A stretch of 64,000 bases of DNA from Rhodoferax sediminis (GTDB taxonomy: Bacteria > Pseudomonadota > Gammaproteobacteria > Burkholderiales > Burkholderiaceae_C). The stretch covers positions 1,191,001-1,255,000 of the forward strand of contig NZ_CP035503.1 in the NCBI RefSeq assembly GCF_006970865.1, given 5' to 3'. A program made the position numbers and the translations under genes. The notes under the pieces were generated by a model. The model had not been told where the DNA came from, made no database searches, and saw only the letters and a program-made list of their open reading frames with translations. The stretch's first letter is position 1, and each line of letters opens with the position of its first letter. Below are positions 49,399-58,395 of the stretch, piece after piece.

Positions 49399-50706
49399 TC
49401 ACTTGTAGTAGCCGGCCTTGGTCATGTCGCGCTCGACAATCGTCTGCGAGGTCCTCAAAGCCTGGTCCACCGTGACCGTACCGGCCAGCGCCGCGCTCAT
49501 TTGCTGGCCGACCGCAACGCCAATGGCCTGGAACTCGGGGATGGCGACATACTGGACACCGACATAGGGTGACTTCGGCAGCGTGGGGCTGCTTGGGTCG
49601 GCGCTGTTGATCGCCTCCAGCTCCGCCGGGGCGAATGTGGCGACCTTCTGGAATTCAGGGTTGGCGTAGGTTGATTTGCGCGTGCCGGTTGGCACCCGCG
49701 CCCAGCCGTCCTGTTGCGCCACCAGGTCGACGTAGGCCTTGGAGGTGGCCCAGGTCACGAACTTCTGCGCGGCATCGGCCTTTTGGGTGCCGGCCGGGAT
49801 GGCCAGATTCCAGGACCACAGCCAGTTGGCACCCTTCGGGGTGACAGCCACCGGCGACTGCGCGAAGGCCACCTTGTCGGCCACCTTCGACTGCTTCGGA
49901 TCGCTGATGAACGAGGCCGCGATCGTCGCATCCACCCACATGCCGCACTTGCCCTCGTTGAAAAGCGCCAGGTTCTCGTTGAAGCTGTTGGCCGATGCGC
50001 CGGGCGGGCCGTATTTCTTCATGATGTCGACGTAGAAGCTGATCGCGTCATGCCAGGGTTTGCTCTCCAGCTGCGGCTGCCACTTCATGTTGAACCACTG
50101 GCCGCCCCAGGTGTTGACCATGGTGCTGAGCAGCGCCATGTTGTCGCCCCAGCCCGGCTTGCCGCGCAGGCAGATGCCATAGACCCCGGCCTTGGGGTCG
50201 CTGATCTTGGCCGCGGCATCGCGCACCTGGTTCCAGGTCGGGCGCCCGGAGAACGTCACGCCGGCCTTGTCCATCAGGTCCTTGCGGTACATGAGCATCG
50301 AGCTTTCACCGTAAAACGGCGCGCCATAGAGCTTGCCCTCGTAGGACAGGCCGGTGCGGATGGCGGGCAACAGATCGTCCACGTCGTAGGCCGCGTCGGT
50401 CGCAATGGGCTTGAGCCAGCCCTTCTTCGACCAGATCGGCACTTCGTACAGGCCAATGGTCATCACATCGAACTGGCCGCCCTTGGTGGCGATGTCGGTC
50501 GTCACGCGCTGGCGCAAGGTGCCTTCTTCCAGCGTGACCCACTTGAGCTTGATGTCGGGATACGCCTTCTCGAAGAAGGGCGTGAGCTTTTGCATCTCGA
50601 TCATGTGGCCGTTGTTCACGGTCGCGATGACGAGTTCGGTGGCGGCGTGCGCCGTGCCTGCCACAGCCATTGCGGCGGCCAGGGCGAGGGTCGTTGAAAA
50701 TTTCAT
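49399..50706 (-). CDS. mtlE: polyol ABC transporter substrate-binding protein
   Basis: A 435-residue periplasmic binding protein of the sugar-alcohol (SmoE/MtlE) CUT1 group. Signal peptide MKFSTTLALAAAMAVAGTAH ends near AHA. Then come LVIATVNNGHMIEMQKLTPF, GGQFDVMTIGLYEVPIWSK, YGESSMLMYRKDL and GMWVDATIAAS, as in this group. ATG 50706 has AGGAG upstream; the open frame 54 bases longer is not used. It is the first gene of the polyol operon and probably binds mannitol, sorbitol and/or arabinitol. Confidence 0.94.
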   Translation of the reverse strand: MKFSTTLALAAAMAVAGTAHAATELVIATVNNGHMIEMQKLTPFFEKAYPDIKLKWVTLEEGTLRQRVTTDIATKGGQFDVMTIGLYEVPIWSKKGWLKPIATDAAYDVDDLLPAIRTGLSYEGKLYGAPFYGESSMLMYRKDLMDKAGVTFSGRPTWNQVRDAAAKISDPKAGVYGICLRGKPGWGDNMALLSTMVNTWGGQWFNMKWQPQLESKPWHDAISFYVDIMKKYGPPGASANSFNENLALFNEGKCGMWVDATIAASFISDPKQSKVADKVAFAQSPVAVTPKGANWLWSWNLAIPAGTQKADAAQKFVTWATSKAYVDLVAQQDGWARVPTGTRKSTYANPEFQKVATFAPAELEAINSADPSSPTLPKSPYVGVQYVAIPEFQAIGVAVGQQMSAALAGTVTVDQALRTSQTIVERDMTKAGYYK

Positions 50707-51113
50707 GAGCCAGTCTCCTGAAGTTTGTGATGGGAACGATCTGCATGGCGTCGACAACACCGCGCCGACAGTGCGAAGAATAGGTGCTCTCTGTTGTGGG
50801 ATAAATACTCAAATTGAGAAAAGATGTACTTTATTTCGATGGTCGATCGGGAGTTTCACCAATATGGTGCCAGAGCGTATCTGTTTCAGAGCCTGGCTGA
50901 CGCATGGCTCGACCCCCGGCCCAAGTCCCGCAATGGCGTTGTGTCTGGGGCGCGGGCCTGCGCCATCATCGAGGCCTCCCGCGTGATGATCAGCGCGGAC
51001 TGACGCGTTGCGCAGCTCGATGCCGGTCATTGCCTGCCGCTGGCGGCAGAGTCCGATCCGTTGATGAAGTGGCGTCCCGGCGATACACTGGCTCCCTCCA
51101 TCCTTGTGTATCA
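50707..51113. promoter_or_regulatory. intergenic region carrying the polyol operon promoter
   Basis: A 407-base region between the divergent mtlE and nitroreductase genes. The part nearest mtlE has an AT-rich stretch (about 50800-50840) with a short palindrome CTCAA-A-TTGAG. A TATTCT hexamer on the minus strand near 50782 could be a -10 box. AraC-type activator sites are expected here but were not firmly identified. The rest is GC-rich with no accepted gene. Confidence 0.4.
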
Positions 51114-51992
51114 ATGGATATAGCGATGTGGCCTTCCAGGTGCATTGCCGAATTCTTCGATAAAAGCAGCATGCGTGATCTCGAGCACAACACGGTCGTC
51201 CATTCCATCTCCGGCGAGGCGGCACTGCGCCGCGTGGCCGAGGTGGCGGAATGGCGCATCGAACAGGAAGTCGGTTCGGACTCCGTGGTGATGTCGGTGA
51301 TCACGTCCGGCAGCGCGAGGCAGTCGCTGCGGATCTCGCTGATGGACGCGCAAGACATTGGCGAGGTGCTCAGATGCAAGGCCGGGCCGGGCACGTTGGA
51401 TGGCGGCGCGCCGGGTCTCAAAACCCTATTGGCACGACGTTCGGTCTCACCCAGGCGCTTGCATTCGCCCGGGCCCGACGCCGATGAACTGGACCGCCTG
51501 ATCCAGGCGGGCCTGCGCGCGCCCGATCACGGCGGCTTGCATCCGTGGCGCATCATTGAATTTCGCGCGCGCAGCCGGGCGGCGCTGGCGCAGTGCTTCG
51601 AGCAGGAGAAGCTGCGGCGCGACCCGCTCGCCACCGCGCTGGATCTCAAGCGCGCCCGCGAGCATGCGACCCGCGCGCCCGTGCTGCTGGGCTTTGTCGT
51701 CTCGCCGCGCCAGCTCAGCAAGGTGCCGCTGCGCGAGCAATGGCTGGGCGCCGGCGCCGCGCTGGGCAACATCCTGAATGCGGCGCACCAACTGGGCTTT
51801 GGTGCCATCGTGCTCAGCGGCGAGCGCTGTTTCGACGCCATCCTGGCGCGCCAGCTCGGCCTGACCGAGGCGGAATTTCTGGCCGGCTTCATCAGTCTGG
51901 GAACGGTCAGCGAGCCGCCACCGCCCGCCAAACAGCGGCTCTCGCAAGACGTATGGTCATGCTGGATGGGGCATGAGTTGCACCGGACATGA
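51114..51992 (+). CDS. nitroreductase-family protein with N-terminal extension
   Basis: The C-terminal 190 residues of this frame are a nitroreductase-family flavoprotein (YdjA-like): LLARRSVSPRRLHSPGPDAD, GLRAPDHGGLHPWRIIEF for FMN contact, LGAGAALGNILNAAHQLGFG and LSGERCFDAILARQLG. About 100 residues before it (VVHSISGEAALRRVAEVAEW and on) match no domain I recognise, whereas relatives start just before LLARRS. No good ribosome site precedes ATG 51114 or the ATGs at 51126 and 51170, so the real start is unsure. It could be a true fusion, or a neighbour joined by an indel. Substrate unknown. Confidence 0.75.
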   Translation: MDIAMWPSRCIAEFFDKSSMRDLEHNTVVHSISGEAALRRVAEVAEWRIEQEVGSDSVVMSVITSGSARQSLRISLMDAQDIGEVLRCKAGPGTLDGGAPGLKTLLARRSVSPRRLHSPGPDADELDRLIQAGLRAPDHGGLHPWRIIEFRARSRAALAQCFEQEKLRRDPLATALDLKRAREHATRAPVLLGFVVSPRQLSKVPLREQWLGAGAALGNILNAAHQLGFGAIVLSGERCFDAILARQLGLTEAEFLAGFISLGTVSEPPPPAKQRLSQDVWSCWMGHELHRT

Positions 51993-52048
51993 CAGCGGAT
52001 GCGAAGATCGCAAAGGCCTGCAGGCTGTCGGCGCGTTGTCCACCGCCG

Positions 52049-52284
52049 TCATGGTGCGAGCAGCCGGATCAGCGCCGTGATGTTGACGGCAGCGGCTATG
52101 CGCGCCGAGCTTTCGACCGCGCGGTAGTGCTTGACCAGTTTCTTGCCCACGGGTGTCAGCGCCGCGCCGCCGCGGAAATCGAGCCGGTCTCGGCGACGGC
52201 CTCCAGCAGCGCCACCTTGCCGGGGCCGATGGCAATGCAGTCGTCGCGATAGATCCGAAAGCGGAACTGCACTTTGGATTTCAT
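52049..52284 (-). pseudogene. ModE-like winged-helix regulator, remnant with internal deletion
   Basis: Remains of a single-domain ModE-type regulator. The N-terminal piece from ATG 52284 reads MKSKVQFRFRIYRDDCIAI, then GKVALLEAVAETGSISAAARR and hits a stop at 52156. In another frame GGAALTPVGKKLVKHYRAVE and ALIRLLAP supply the normal C terminus. The roughly 40 residues that should lie between, holding the recognition helix (usually LGMSY-R-W-L), are missing. The join is in GC-rich repeats (GCGGCGGCGCGGCG), consistent with slippage or repeat deletion. It cannot bind DNA as is. Confidence 0.75.
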
Positions 52285-52473
52285 GCCGGCGGTTGTTGCA
52301 GGCCTGCGCGCTGGCGCCCATGGCGGGCGCCGGGGCCCGTCATGGGGGCTCGCCGCATTCATCGGTATGTCAGCGTGCCGAGGCGGGCAATTCGATCATG
52401 TGGAGAGGGCCGCTTGCGTCGCCGGGATTTTGTATGAAATGTGCCTCAAGCCCTTGCCAGACGGGCAAGTCCA

Positions 52474-52490
52474 GCTATCAAGCTTGTAGC
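52474..52490. repeat. GCTAT-N7-GTAGC element, copy 2, overlapping the Hsp70 stop
   Basis: GCTATCAAGCTTGTAGC covers the stop codon (52478-52480) of the minus-strand Hsp70 gene. It has the same arm pair and seven-base spacer as the copy at 39459. Its place at the end of a gene fits an extragenic repeat that has provided the last codons. Confidence 0.35.
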
Positions 52491-53752
52491 AGAGAAAATT
52501 CCTCGCGCGACACCCAGCCGCTGGTCGCCAGGCCCGCGGCCACGCTGCCAAACCGGTCGCCGCGCACGATGGACGCGCTGGAGAATGCCGCCTGCAGCGC
52601 CGCGCCCAGCGGGGCCAGCGCCGACGAGCCGCCGGTCAGGTACACCGCGTTCACCTCGCGCACGCCCGACATCGTCACGCATTCCTGCGCGCAGTGGACG
52701 ATCTGCGCTACCTGCTGCTGCAACACCTGACTCAGGCCTGCCGGCGACAGCAGCGCAGCCAGGCCGCGCTCGATGCAGGCCAGGTCGATTTCAGCCGGCG
52801 CGTTCAGGCTGGAGCAGGCGATTTTGGCCGCTTCCACATGCGACAGAATCCGGTGGCCCTCGTGGTGGTTCAGCACGCGCATGAGCCGGCTGTGCAGCGC
52901 GGGGTCGGCAAACGCACTCTTCAGTTCGCGCGCCGCGTGCAGGCTTTTGCGGCTGTACAGCGGGTGGATCAGGTGCCAGGTCGACAGGTTGAAGAAGACG
53001 GAGGAGGGCACCTCGCGGCCGTTCGGCCCCACGTGGCCCAGGCCGAGCAGCGGCATCACATGGCGCAGGTTCAGCAGGTAGTCGAAATCGGTGCCGCCGA
53101 TGTGCGTGCCCGTGGTGGCCAGGATATCCTGCGCGCGGTCCGCGTGGGACAGCCGCTGCGGCCCCACGCGCAGAACAGTGAAGTCGGAGGTGCCCCCGCC
53201 AATGTCCACCACCAGCACGGTCGTGTCCGTGGCCACGCGCCGCTCGAAATCGAAGGCGGCGGCAATCGGCTCGAGCTGAAACCGAATCGCCTCGAATCCC
53301 GCGGCGCGTGCGGCGCGCTCCAGCGTGGCCTGGGCCAGTGCGTCGCGCGTATCGTCGCCGTCGACAAAATGCACCGGACGCCCGAGCATGGCGGCGCGCA
53401 GCGGGTGGCCCAGGAATGTTTCGGAGCGGGCTTTGAGTTCCTTGAAGAACAGCACCACGATGTCGAACAGGCTGGTGGCTTGGCCGTTGACCAGCGTCTG
53501 TTCGTCCATCAGGCTGCTGCCGAGCAGGCTTTTGATGGAGCGCATGAGTCGCCCCTGCGTGCCCTGCAGGTAGGCTTGCAGCGCGGCGTTGCCGTATGCC
53601 ACCGGGTCGCCGTGACCGTCTTCGCTGGAGAAGAACAGCGCGGTCGGCATCGAGGCGCTGGCACCGTCCAGCGGAATCGGGCACACGCGGCCGTCAAGCT
53701 GGACGATGGCCGCCGCCGAGTTGGAGGTGCCGAAGTCGATCCCCAGCACCAT
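52478..53752 (-). CDS. Hsp70-family protein (YegD-like)
   Basis: A 424-residue protein with the actin/Hsp70 ATPase fold but no substrate-binding domain, as in YegD-type proteins. It has the phosphate-1 loop VLGIDFGTSNSAAAIVQ, phosphate-2 VVDIGGGTSDFTVLRVG, THIGGTDFDYLL, and the adenosine site YLTGGSSALAPLGAAL. It is cytosolic and its partner is unknown. ATG 53752 touches the end of the esterase gene; a longer open frame inside that gene is not used. The last codons lie in an extragenic repeat. Confidence 0.9.
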   Translation of the reverse strand: MVLGIDFGTSNSAAAIVQLDGRVCPIPLDGASASMPTALFFSSEDGHGDPVAYGNAALQAYLQGTQGRLMRSIKSLLGSSLMDEQTLVNGQATSLFDIVVLFFKELKARSETFLGHPLRAAMLGRPVHFVDGDDTRDALAQATLERAARAAGFEAIRFQLEPIAAAFDFERRVATDTTVLVVDIGGGTSDFTVLRVGPQRLSHADRAQDILATTGTHIGGTDFDYLLNLRHVMPLLGLGHVGPNGREVPSSVFFNLSTWHLIHPLYSRKSLHAARELKSAFADPALHSRLMRVLNHHEGHRILSHVEAAKIACSSLNAPAEIDLACIERGLAALLSPAGLSQVLQQQVAQIVHCAQECVTMSGVREVNAVYLTGGSSALAPLGAALQAAFSSASIVRGDRFGSVAAGLATSGWVSREEFSLLQA

Positions 53753-54429
53753 CAGGCGGCGGCTCCCAGCACGGAGCGCAAGAACCGGCTGATGTCGGCA
53801 ATCTCCTGCGGGTGCACGCTGTGCGGCATCGGGTAGCTGTGCCACTGCACCGCATAGCCCAGGTCCAGCAAGGCCTGGCGCGAGGCCTCGGCCCGCGCGA
53901 TCGGCACGACCGGGTCGGCCAGGCCATGCGCCATGAAGATCGGCGTCGCGGCATTCGCCGCGCTGCGCTCGGCGGCCAGCGTGCCGGCCAGCGGCAGGTA
54001 GCCCGACAGCGCCATGAGGCCGGCGAGTCGCGCGCCATGGCGCAGTCCGACCTGCAGCGCCATCGCACAGCCCTGCGAAAAGCCCGCCAGCACGATGGCG
54101 CCGGGTGCGATGCCGCGTTCTACCTCGTGCGCGATCAGCGCCTCGATGGCGCGCGCCGAGTGGTGGATGCCCGCCGCGTCTTCGCGCTTGGCCAGGTCGG
54201 TGCCCAGGATGTCGTACCAGGCGGGCATCACATAGCCGCCGTTGAGCGTGACCGGCATGCTCGGTGCGTGCGGAAAGACAAAGCGGATCGGCGGGCAGCC
54301 TTGCAGGTCCAGCTCGGGCACGATGGCGGCAAAGTCGTTGCCGTCGGCGCCCAGGCCGTGCAGCCAGATCACGGCGGCGATGGGGTGCGGAGCGCTCTCA
54401 AGTTCAATGCGGGGCAGCAGGGTGGTCAT
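53752..54429 (-). CDS. carboxylesterase / phospholipase family alpha/beta hydrolase
   Basis: A 225-residue PF02230-type serine hydrolase. It has WLHGLGADGNDFAAIVPEL (oxyanion loop), the nucleophile elbow LAGFSQGCAMALQ, and the acid-region HGLADPVVPIARAE and final His in YPMPHSVHPQEI. Such enzymes cleave short esters or remove lipid groups. It is co-transcribed with the Hsp70 gene that starts at its stop. Length is typical. Confidence 0.92.
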   Translation of the reverse strand: MTTLLPRIELESAPHPIAAVIWLHGLGADGNDFAAIVPELDLQGCPPIRFVFPHAPSMPVTLNGGYVMPAWYDILGTDLAKREDAAGIHHSARAIEALIAHEVERGIAPGAIVLAGFSQGCAMALQVGLRHGARLAGLMALSGYLPLAGTLAAERSAANAATPIFMAHGLADPVVPIARAEASRQALLDLGYAVQWHSYPMPHSVHPQEIADISRFLRSVLGAAA

Positions 54430-54484
54430 GGGTGTGTCGTGATCAAGGGGGTTGGTGGATATAAGCGTGGTAGTTCATTGCCCG

Positions 54485-55585
54485 TCATGCCAGCAGCGCC
54501 TGCGCGAACTCGCGCGCGTTGAAGGTCTCCAGATCGCCGAGCTGTTCGCCCACGCCGATGAAATACACGGGCACGGGCCGCTCCTGCGCGATCGCGGCCA
54601 GCACGCCGCCCTTGGCGGTGCCGTCCAGCTTGGTGACGATCAGGCCGGTCAGCTGCAGCGCGTCGTCGAAGGCTTTCACCTGGGTCAGCGCGTTCTGGCC
54701 GGTGTTGCCGTCGATTACCAGCAGCACTTCGTGCGGCGCGGTCGCGTCGGCCTTTTGCACCACGCGCTTGATCTTGCTCAGCTCCTGCATCAGATGCAGC
54801 TGGGTCGGCAGGCGCCCCGCCGTGTCGACCAGCACCACGTCGCGCCCGCGCGCCTTGCCCGCGCTCACCGCGTCGAAGCTCACGGCGGCCGGGTCGCCGC
54901 CGTCCTGGCTGATGATCTCCACCGTATTGCGGTCGGCCCACACGCCCAGTTGCTCGCGCGCGGCGGCGCGGAAGGTGTCGGCCGCGGCCAGCAGAACGGA
55001 GGCGCCGGCGCTCGAGAGATGCTTGGTCAGCTTGCCGATCGAGGTGGTCTTGCCCGCGCCGTTCACGCCGGCGACCATGATCACGGTGGGCTTGTGCTCG
55101 CCGATCACCAGTGGCTTCTCCAATGGTCTGAGCAACTGGGTCAGCACCTCGGTCAGGATGTTCTTGACGGCCACCGGATGCGTCACGCCACCCTCCTTGA
55201 CGCGGCGCTTGACCTCGCCGAGCAGGTACTGCGTGGCCTGCACGCCGGTGTCAGCCATCAGCAGCGCGGCCTCCAGGTCTTCATAGAGCGCCTCGTCGAT
55301 CTGCGCGCCGGTGAACACCGTGGAGATGCTGGAGCCCGTCTTGCGCAAGCCCGCCTTGAGTTTGTCGAGCCATTTGGCGCGCTCGGGCGGCACTGCTTCG
55401 GGCAGCGGAATGCCGATCGGCGTGACCAGTGCGCTGCCGATCAGCGAGCCCGGCGCAGCGGGGCCGGGCACCGCAGGGCTGGGCACCACATGACTGGGCG
55501 CTGCAGCGGGGCTCGCGGGCGCGGGCATAGGCATCGGCGCAGCGACGGCAGGAGCAGGGGGTTTTTTCTTGAAAAAGCTGAACAT
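54485..55585 (-). CDS. ftsY: signal recognition particle receptor FtsY
   Basis: A 366-residue SRP-receptor GTPase that brings ribosome-SRP complexes to the inner membrane. After a short N-terminal Lys-rich start (MFSFFKKKP) and a Pro/Ala-rich acidic-poor linker, the N domain leads to the G domain: GVNGAGKTTSIGKL, DTFRAAAREQL, LVDTAGRLPT and TKLDGTAKGG, all SRP GTPase motifs. ATG 55585 is chosen because the longer frame overlaps the divergent M16 gene. The A domain is short, as in many betaproteobacteria. Confidence 0.97.
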   Translation of the reverse strand: MFSFFKKKPPAPAVAAPMPMPAPASPAAAPSHVVPSPAVPGPAAPGSLIGSALVTPIGIPLPEAVPPERAKWLDKLKAGLRKTGSSISTVFTGAQIDEALYEDLEAALLMADTGVQATQYLLGEVKRRVKEGGVTHPVAVKNILTEVLTQLLRPLEKPLVIGEHKPTVIMVAGVNGAGKTTSIGKLTKHLSSAGASVLLAAADTFRAAAREQLGVWADRNTVEIISQDGGDPAAVSFDAVSAGKARGRDVVLVDTAGRLPTQLHLMQELSKIKRVVQKADATAPHEVLLVIDGNTGQNALTQVKAFDDALQLTGLIVTKLDGTAKGGVLAAIAQERPVPVYFIGVGEQLGDLETFNAREFAQALLA

Positions 55586-55613
55586 TGCGGGGTTCTTAGA
55601 ATCACAGCATTCT
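55586..55613. promoter_or_regulatory. 28-base divergent spacer between ftsY and M16 peptidase genes
   Basis: Only 28 bases part the start codons of divergent ftsY and the first M16 gene. TAGAAT (55597-55602) resembles a -10 box for the peptidase; transcription from it would begin close to ATG 55614, giving a nearly leaderless mRNA. No ribosome site is seen for either gene, so promoters likely overlap the coding ends. Confidence 0.35.
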
Positions 55614-57047
55614 ATGAAACGCCTCCTGCCCCTACTTTGCCTGCTGGCTGGCTTTGCCGCCGGCGCCCAAACGGGGCCTTCGACGGCGCCGCCCTCCGCA
55701 CTTCTGCAGCAACCGGCCTTGCCCGCCACGGTGCAACAGTTCACGCTGGCCAACGGCTTCACGCTGATCGTCAAGCCCGACCGGCGCGCGCCCACGGCGG
55801 TGCAGATGCTGTACGTGCGCGTGGGCTCCATGGACGAGGTCGATGGCACCTCGGGCGTGGCCCATGCACTGGAGCACATGATGTTCAAGGGCACGCCCAG
55901 CGTGAAGCCCGGCGAGTTCTCGCGCCGTGTGGCCGCGCTGGGCGGGCAGGAAAACGCCTTCACCACCACGGACTACACCGGCTTTTACCAGCAGATCCCC
56001 GCCAGCCGGCTGGAAGAGGTGATGAAGCTGGCAGCCGACCGTTTCGCGCACAACCAGTGGCCCGACGAGGAGTTCAAAAAAGAGATCGAGGTGGTGAAGG
56101 AAGAACGCCGCATGCGCACCGAAGATTCGCCGCGCGCCCGCCTGTATGAGGCGCTGAATGCCGCGGTTTTCGAGGCAGCGCCCTACCACCGCCCGGTGGT
56201 CGGCTGGATGAGCGACCTCAATGCCATGACGCCGGACGACGTGCGCAATTTCTACCACCGCTGGTATGTCCCGGCCAATGCGGCCGTCGTGGTGGCGGGC
56301 GACGTGGATGTCGCGCAGGTCAGGCGGCTGGCCGAAAAATACTACGGCGGCATCCCGGCCCGGCCCGTGCCGGTGCGCAAGCCGCGCCTGGAGCCCGAGC
56401 AGGTCGGGCTGCGCCACATCGACTTCAAGGCGCCGGCGGAGCAGGCCTATGTGGCGCTGGCGTTCAAGGTGCCGGCCCTGCAAGCGCTGGACGGCAGCGA
56501 CGATGGGTATGCCTTGAGCGTGCTGGCCGCGGTACTGGACGGCTACAGCGGCGCCCGGCTCGAGCGGGCGCTGACGCAGGGGCCGGATCGGGTGGCCGAC
56601 AGCGCGGGCGCCTCCAACGGCTTTGCGGGACGCGGCCCGCAGCTCTTCGTGCTCGACGGCGTGCCGGCGCAGGGCAAGAGCGCGGAGCAGGTCGAGGCCG
56701 CCCTGCGCGAACAGGTCGCCAAAGTGGCGCACGACGGCGTCAGCGAGGCGGAACTGAACCGCGTCAAGACCCAATGGGTGGCCAGCCAGGTGTACAAGCG
56801 CGATTCGGTGATGAGCCAGGCCCGGGAGCTGGGCAGCAACTGGGTGCAGGGCCTGCCGCTGGATGCCGACGAGCGCATCATCGCGCGGCTGCGCGCGGTC
56901 ACGGCCGGGCAGGTGAAGGCGGTGGCCGGCAAATACTTTGGCGATGACCAGCTCACGGTGGCGGTGCTGCGGCCCCAGCCGCTGGACAAGAACCGCAAGC
57001 CGCGCACGCCCCTGCCGGGCATGCGGAATGACGGAGCACCGTCATGA
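55614..57047 (+). CDS. M16-family zinc metallopeptidase (active type)
   Basis: A 477-residue secreted M16 (pitrilysin-like) peptidase with signal peptide MKRLLPLLCLLAGFAAG (AQ). The zinc motif is HALEHMMF (HxxEH), with the downstream Glu in a helix carrying EIEVVKEERRMRTEDSP. Two M16 halves are present. ATG 55614 is used; an earlier in-frame start lies within ftsY. Its end overlaps the second M16 gene (ATGA). The two likely form a periplasmic heterodimer of active and inactive subunits, as known for paired M16 proteins. Confidence 0.93.
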   Translation: MKRLLPLLCLLAGFAAGAQTGPSTAPPSALLQQPALPATVQQFTLANGFTLIVKPDRRAPTAVQMLYVRVGSMDEVDGTSGVAHALEHMMFKGTPSVKPGEFSRRVAALGGQENAFTTTDYTGFYQQIPASRLEEVMKLAADRFAHNQWPDEEFKKEIEVVKEERRMRTEDSPRARLYEALNAAVFEAAPYHRPVVGWMSDLNAMTPDDVRNFYHRWYVPANAAVVVAGDVDVAQVRRLAEKYYGGIPARPVPVRKPRLEPEQVGLRHIDFKAPAEQAYVALAFKVPALQALDGSDDGYALSVLAAVLDGYSGARLERALTQGPDRVADSAGASNGFAGRGPQLFVLDGVPAQGKSAEQVEAALREQVAKVAHDGVSEAELNRVKTQWVASQVYKRDSVMSQARELGSNWVQGLPLDADERIIARLRAVTAGQVKAVAGKYFGDDQLTVAVLRPQPLDKNRKPRTPLPGMRNDGAPS

Positions 57048-58390
57048 TTGCTCTTAAAAACATAGCTACCTGCGCACTGTTGACGGGGGCTGCAGCCCTG
57101 TTTTTCTCAAATCCTGCGCTGGCCGGCATTCCCATCGAGCATTGGACGCAGCCCAGCGGGGCGCAGGTCTACCTGGCGCAAAGCCCGGGCATCCCGATGC
57201 TCGATGTGCAGATCGACTTCGACGCCGGCCGCCGCCGCGACCCCCCCGACAAGGCCGGGCTGGCCAGCGTGACGGCCGATATGACCTCCGCCGGCCTGCT
57301 GGCCCGCGGCTCTGATCCCGCATTGGACGAGAACGCGCTGAGCGACGCCTGGGCCGATCTGGGGGCGGGGTTTGATGGCAGCGCCGGCAATGACCGCATG
57401 AGTTTTTCGCTGCGCTCGCTGACCTATCCCGATCTGCTGGGTCGCGCGGTGCAGCTTGCGGCGCGCCAGCTCGGCGAGCCGGCCTTTCCCGAGGCCGTGT
57501 GGGAGCGCAACCGCCAGCGCCTCGACGCCTCGCTCAAGGAGGCGCTGACCCGGCCCGGCATCGTCTCTAGCCGCGCCTTTACCGCGGCCGTGTACGGCAG
57601 TCACCCCTACGGCTACGAGATGACGCAGGCGTCGCTGGCGCGTATCAGCGTGGCCGACATGAAGACGCTGTACGCCAGCCTGATCGTGCCTTGCCGCGCC
57701 AAGGTGAGCCTGGTCGGCGCCGTCACGCGGGCGCAGGCCGACGCGCTGGTGACGACCCTGCTCTCGCGCCTGCCGGCCACGACCTCGTGCGCACCGCTGC
57801 CCACGATTCCCGAGGTGCCGCCGCTGGCCAAGGCCGAGGACATCCGCATCCCGTTTGATGCGGCCCAGGCCCAGGTGCTGATCGGCCAGCCGGGCTTCAA
57901 GCGCGACGACCCGGATTATTTCGCGCTCACGGTAGGCAACTACATCCTGGGCGGCGGCGGTTTCGTGTCGCGCCTGTCCGGCGAGGTGCGGCAAAAGCGG
58001 GGCCTGAGCTACTCGGTGTACAGCTACTTTTCACCGGGCCTGCACGCGGGGGCATTCACGGTGGGGCTGCAAACCCGGCCGGATCAGGCCAACGAGGCGG
58101 TGCAGGTGGCGCGCAGCGTGGTGGCGCGCTTTGTCGCCGAGGGCCCGACCGAGGCCGAGCTCAAGGCCGCCAAAGACAACCTGATCGGCGGCTTTGCGCT
58201 GCGTATCGACAGCAACCGCAAGCTGCTGGGCAACATCGCGAACATCGCCTGGAACAAGCTGCCGCTGGACTACCTCGAAACCTGGACCCAGCAGGTGCAA
58301 AAGGTGACGGTGGCCGACATCAAGGCGGCCTTCGCGCGCAAGCTGCAGCCCGAGCGGATGGTGACCGTGGTGGTCGGGGGCGCGAAGTGA
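57044..58390 (+). CDS. M16-family peptidase-like protein lacking the zinc motif
   Basis: A 448-residue secreted M16 homologue with signal peptide (MIALKNIATCALLTGAAALF, then SNPALA). Where HxxEH should be it reads KAGLASVTADM, so it has no zinc site. The C-terminal M16 domain is complete, with GNYILGGGGFVSRLSGEVRQ and the RGLSYSVYSYFSPG segment that aids substrate binding. It starts in the stop of the active partner. A substrate-binding or structural subunit role is likely. Confidence 0.92.
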   Translation: MIALKNIATCALLTGAAALFFSNPALAGIPIEHWTQPSGAQVYLAQSPGIPMLDVQIDFDAGRRRDPPDKAGLASVTADMTSAGLLARGSDPALDENALSDAWADLGAGFDGSAGNDRMSFSLRSLTYPDLLGRAVQLAARQLGEPAFPEAVWERNRQRLDASLKEALTRPGIVSSRAFTAAVYGSHPYGYEMTQASLARISVADMKTLYASLIVPCRAKVSLVGAVTRAQADALVTTLLSRLPATTSCAPLPTIPEVPPLAKAEDIRIPFDAAQAQVLIGQPGFKRDDPDYFALTVGNYILGGGGFVSRLSGEVRQKRGLSYSVYSYFSPGLHAGAFTVGLQTRPDQANEAVQVARSVVARFVAEGPTEAELKAAKDNLIGGFALRIDSNRKLLGNIANIAWNKLPLDYLETWTQQVQKVTVADIKAAFARKLQPERMVTVVVGGAK

Positions 58391-58395
58391 AAAAT

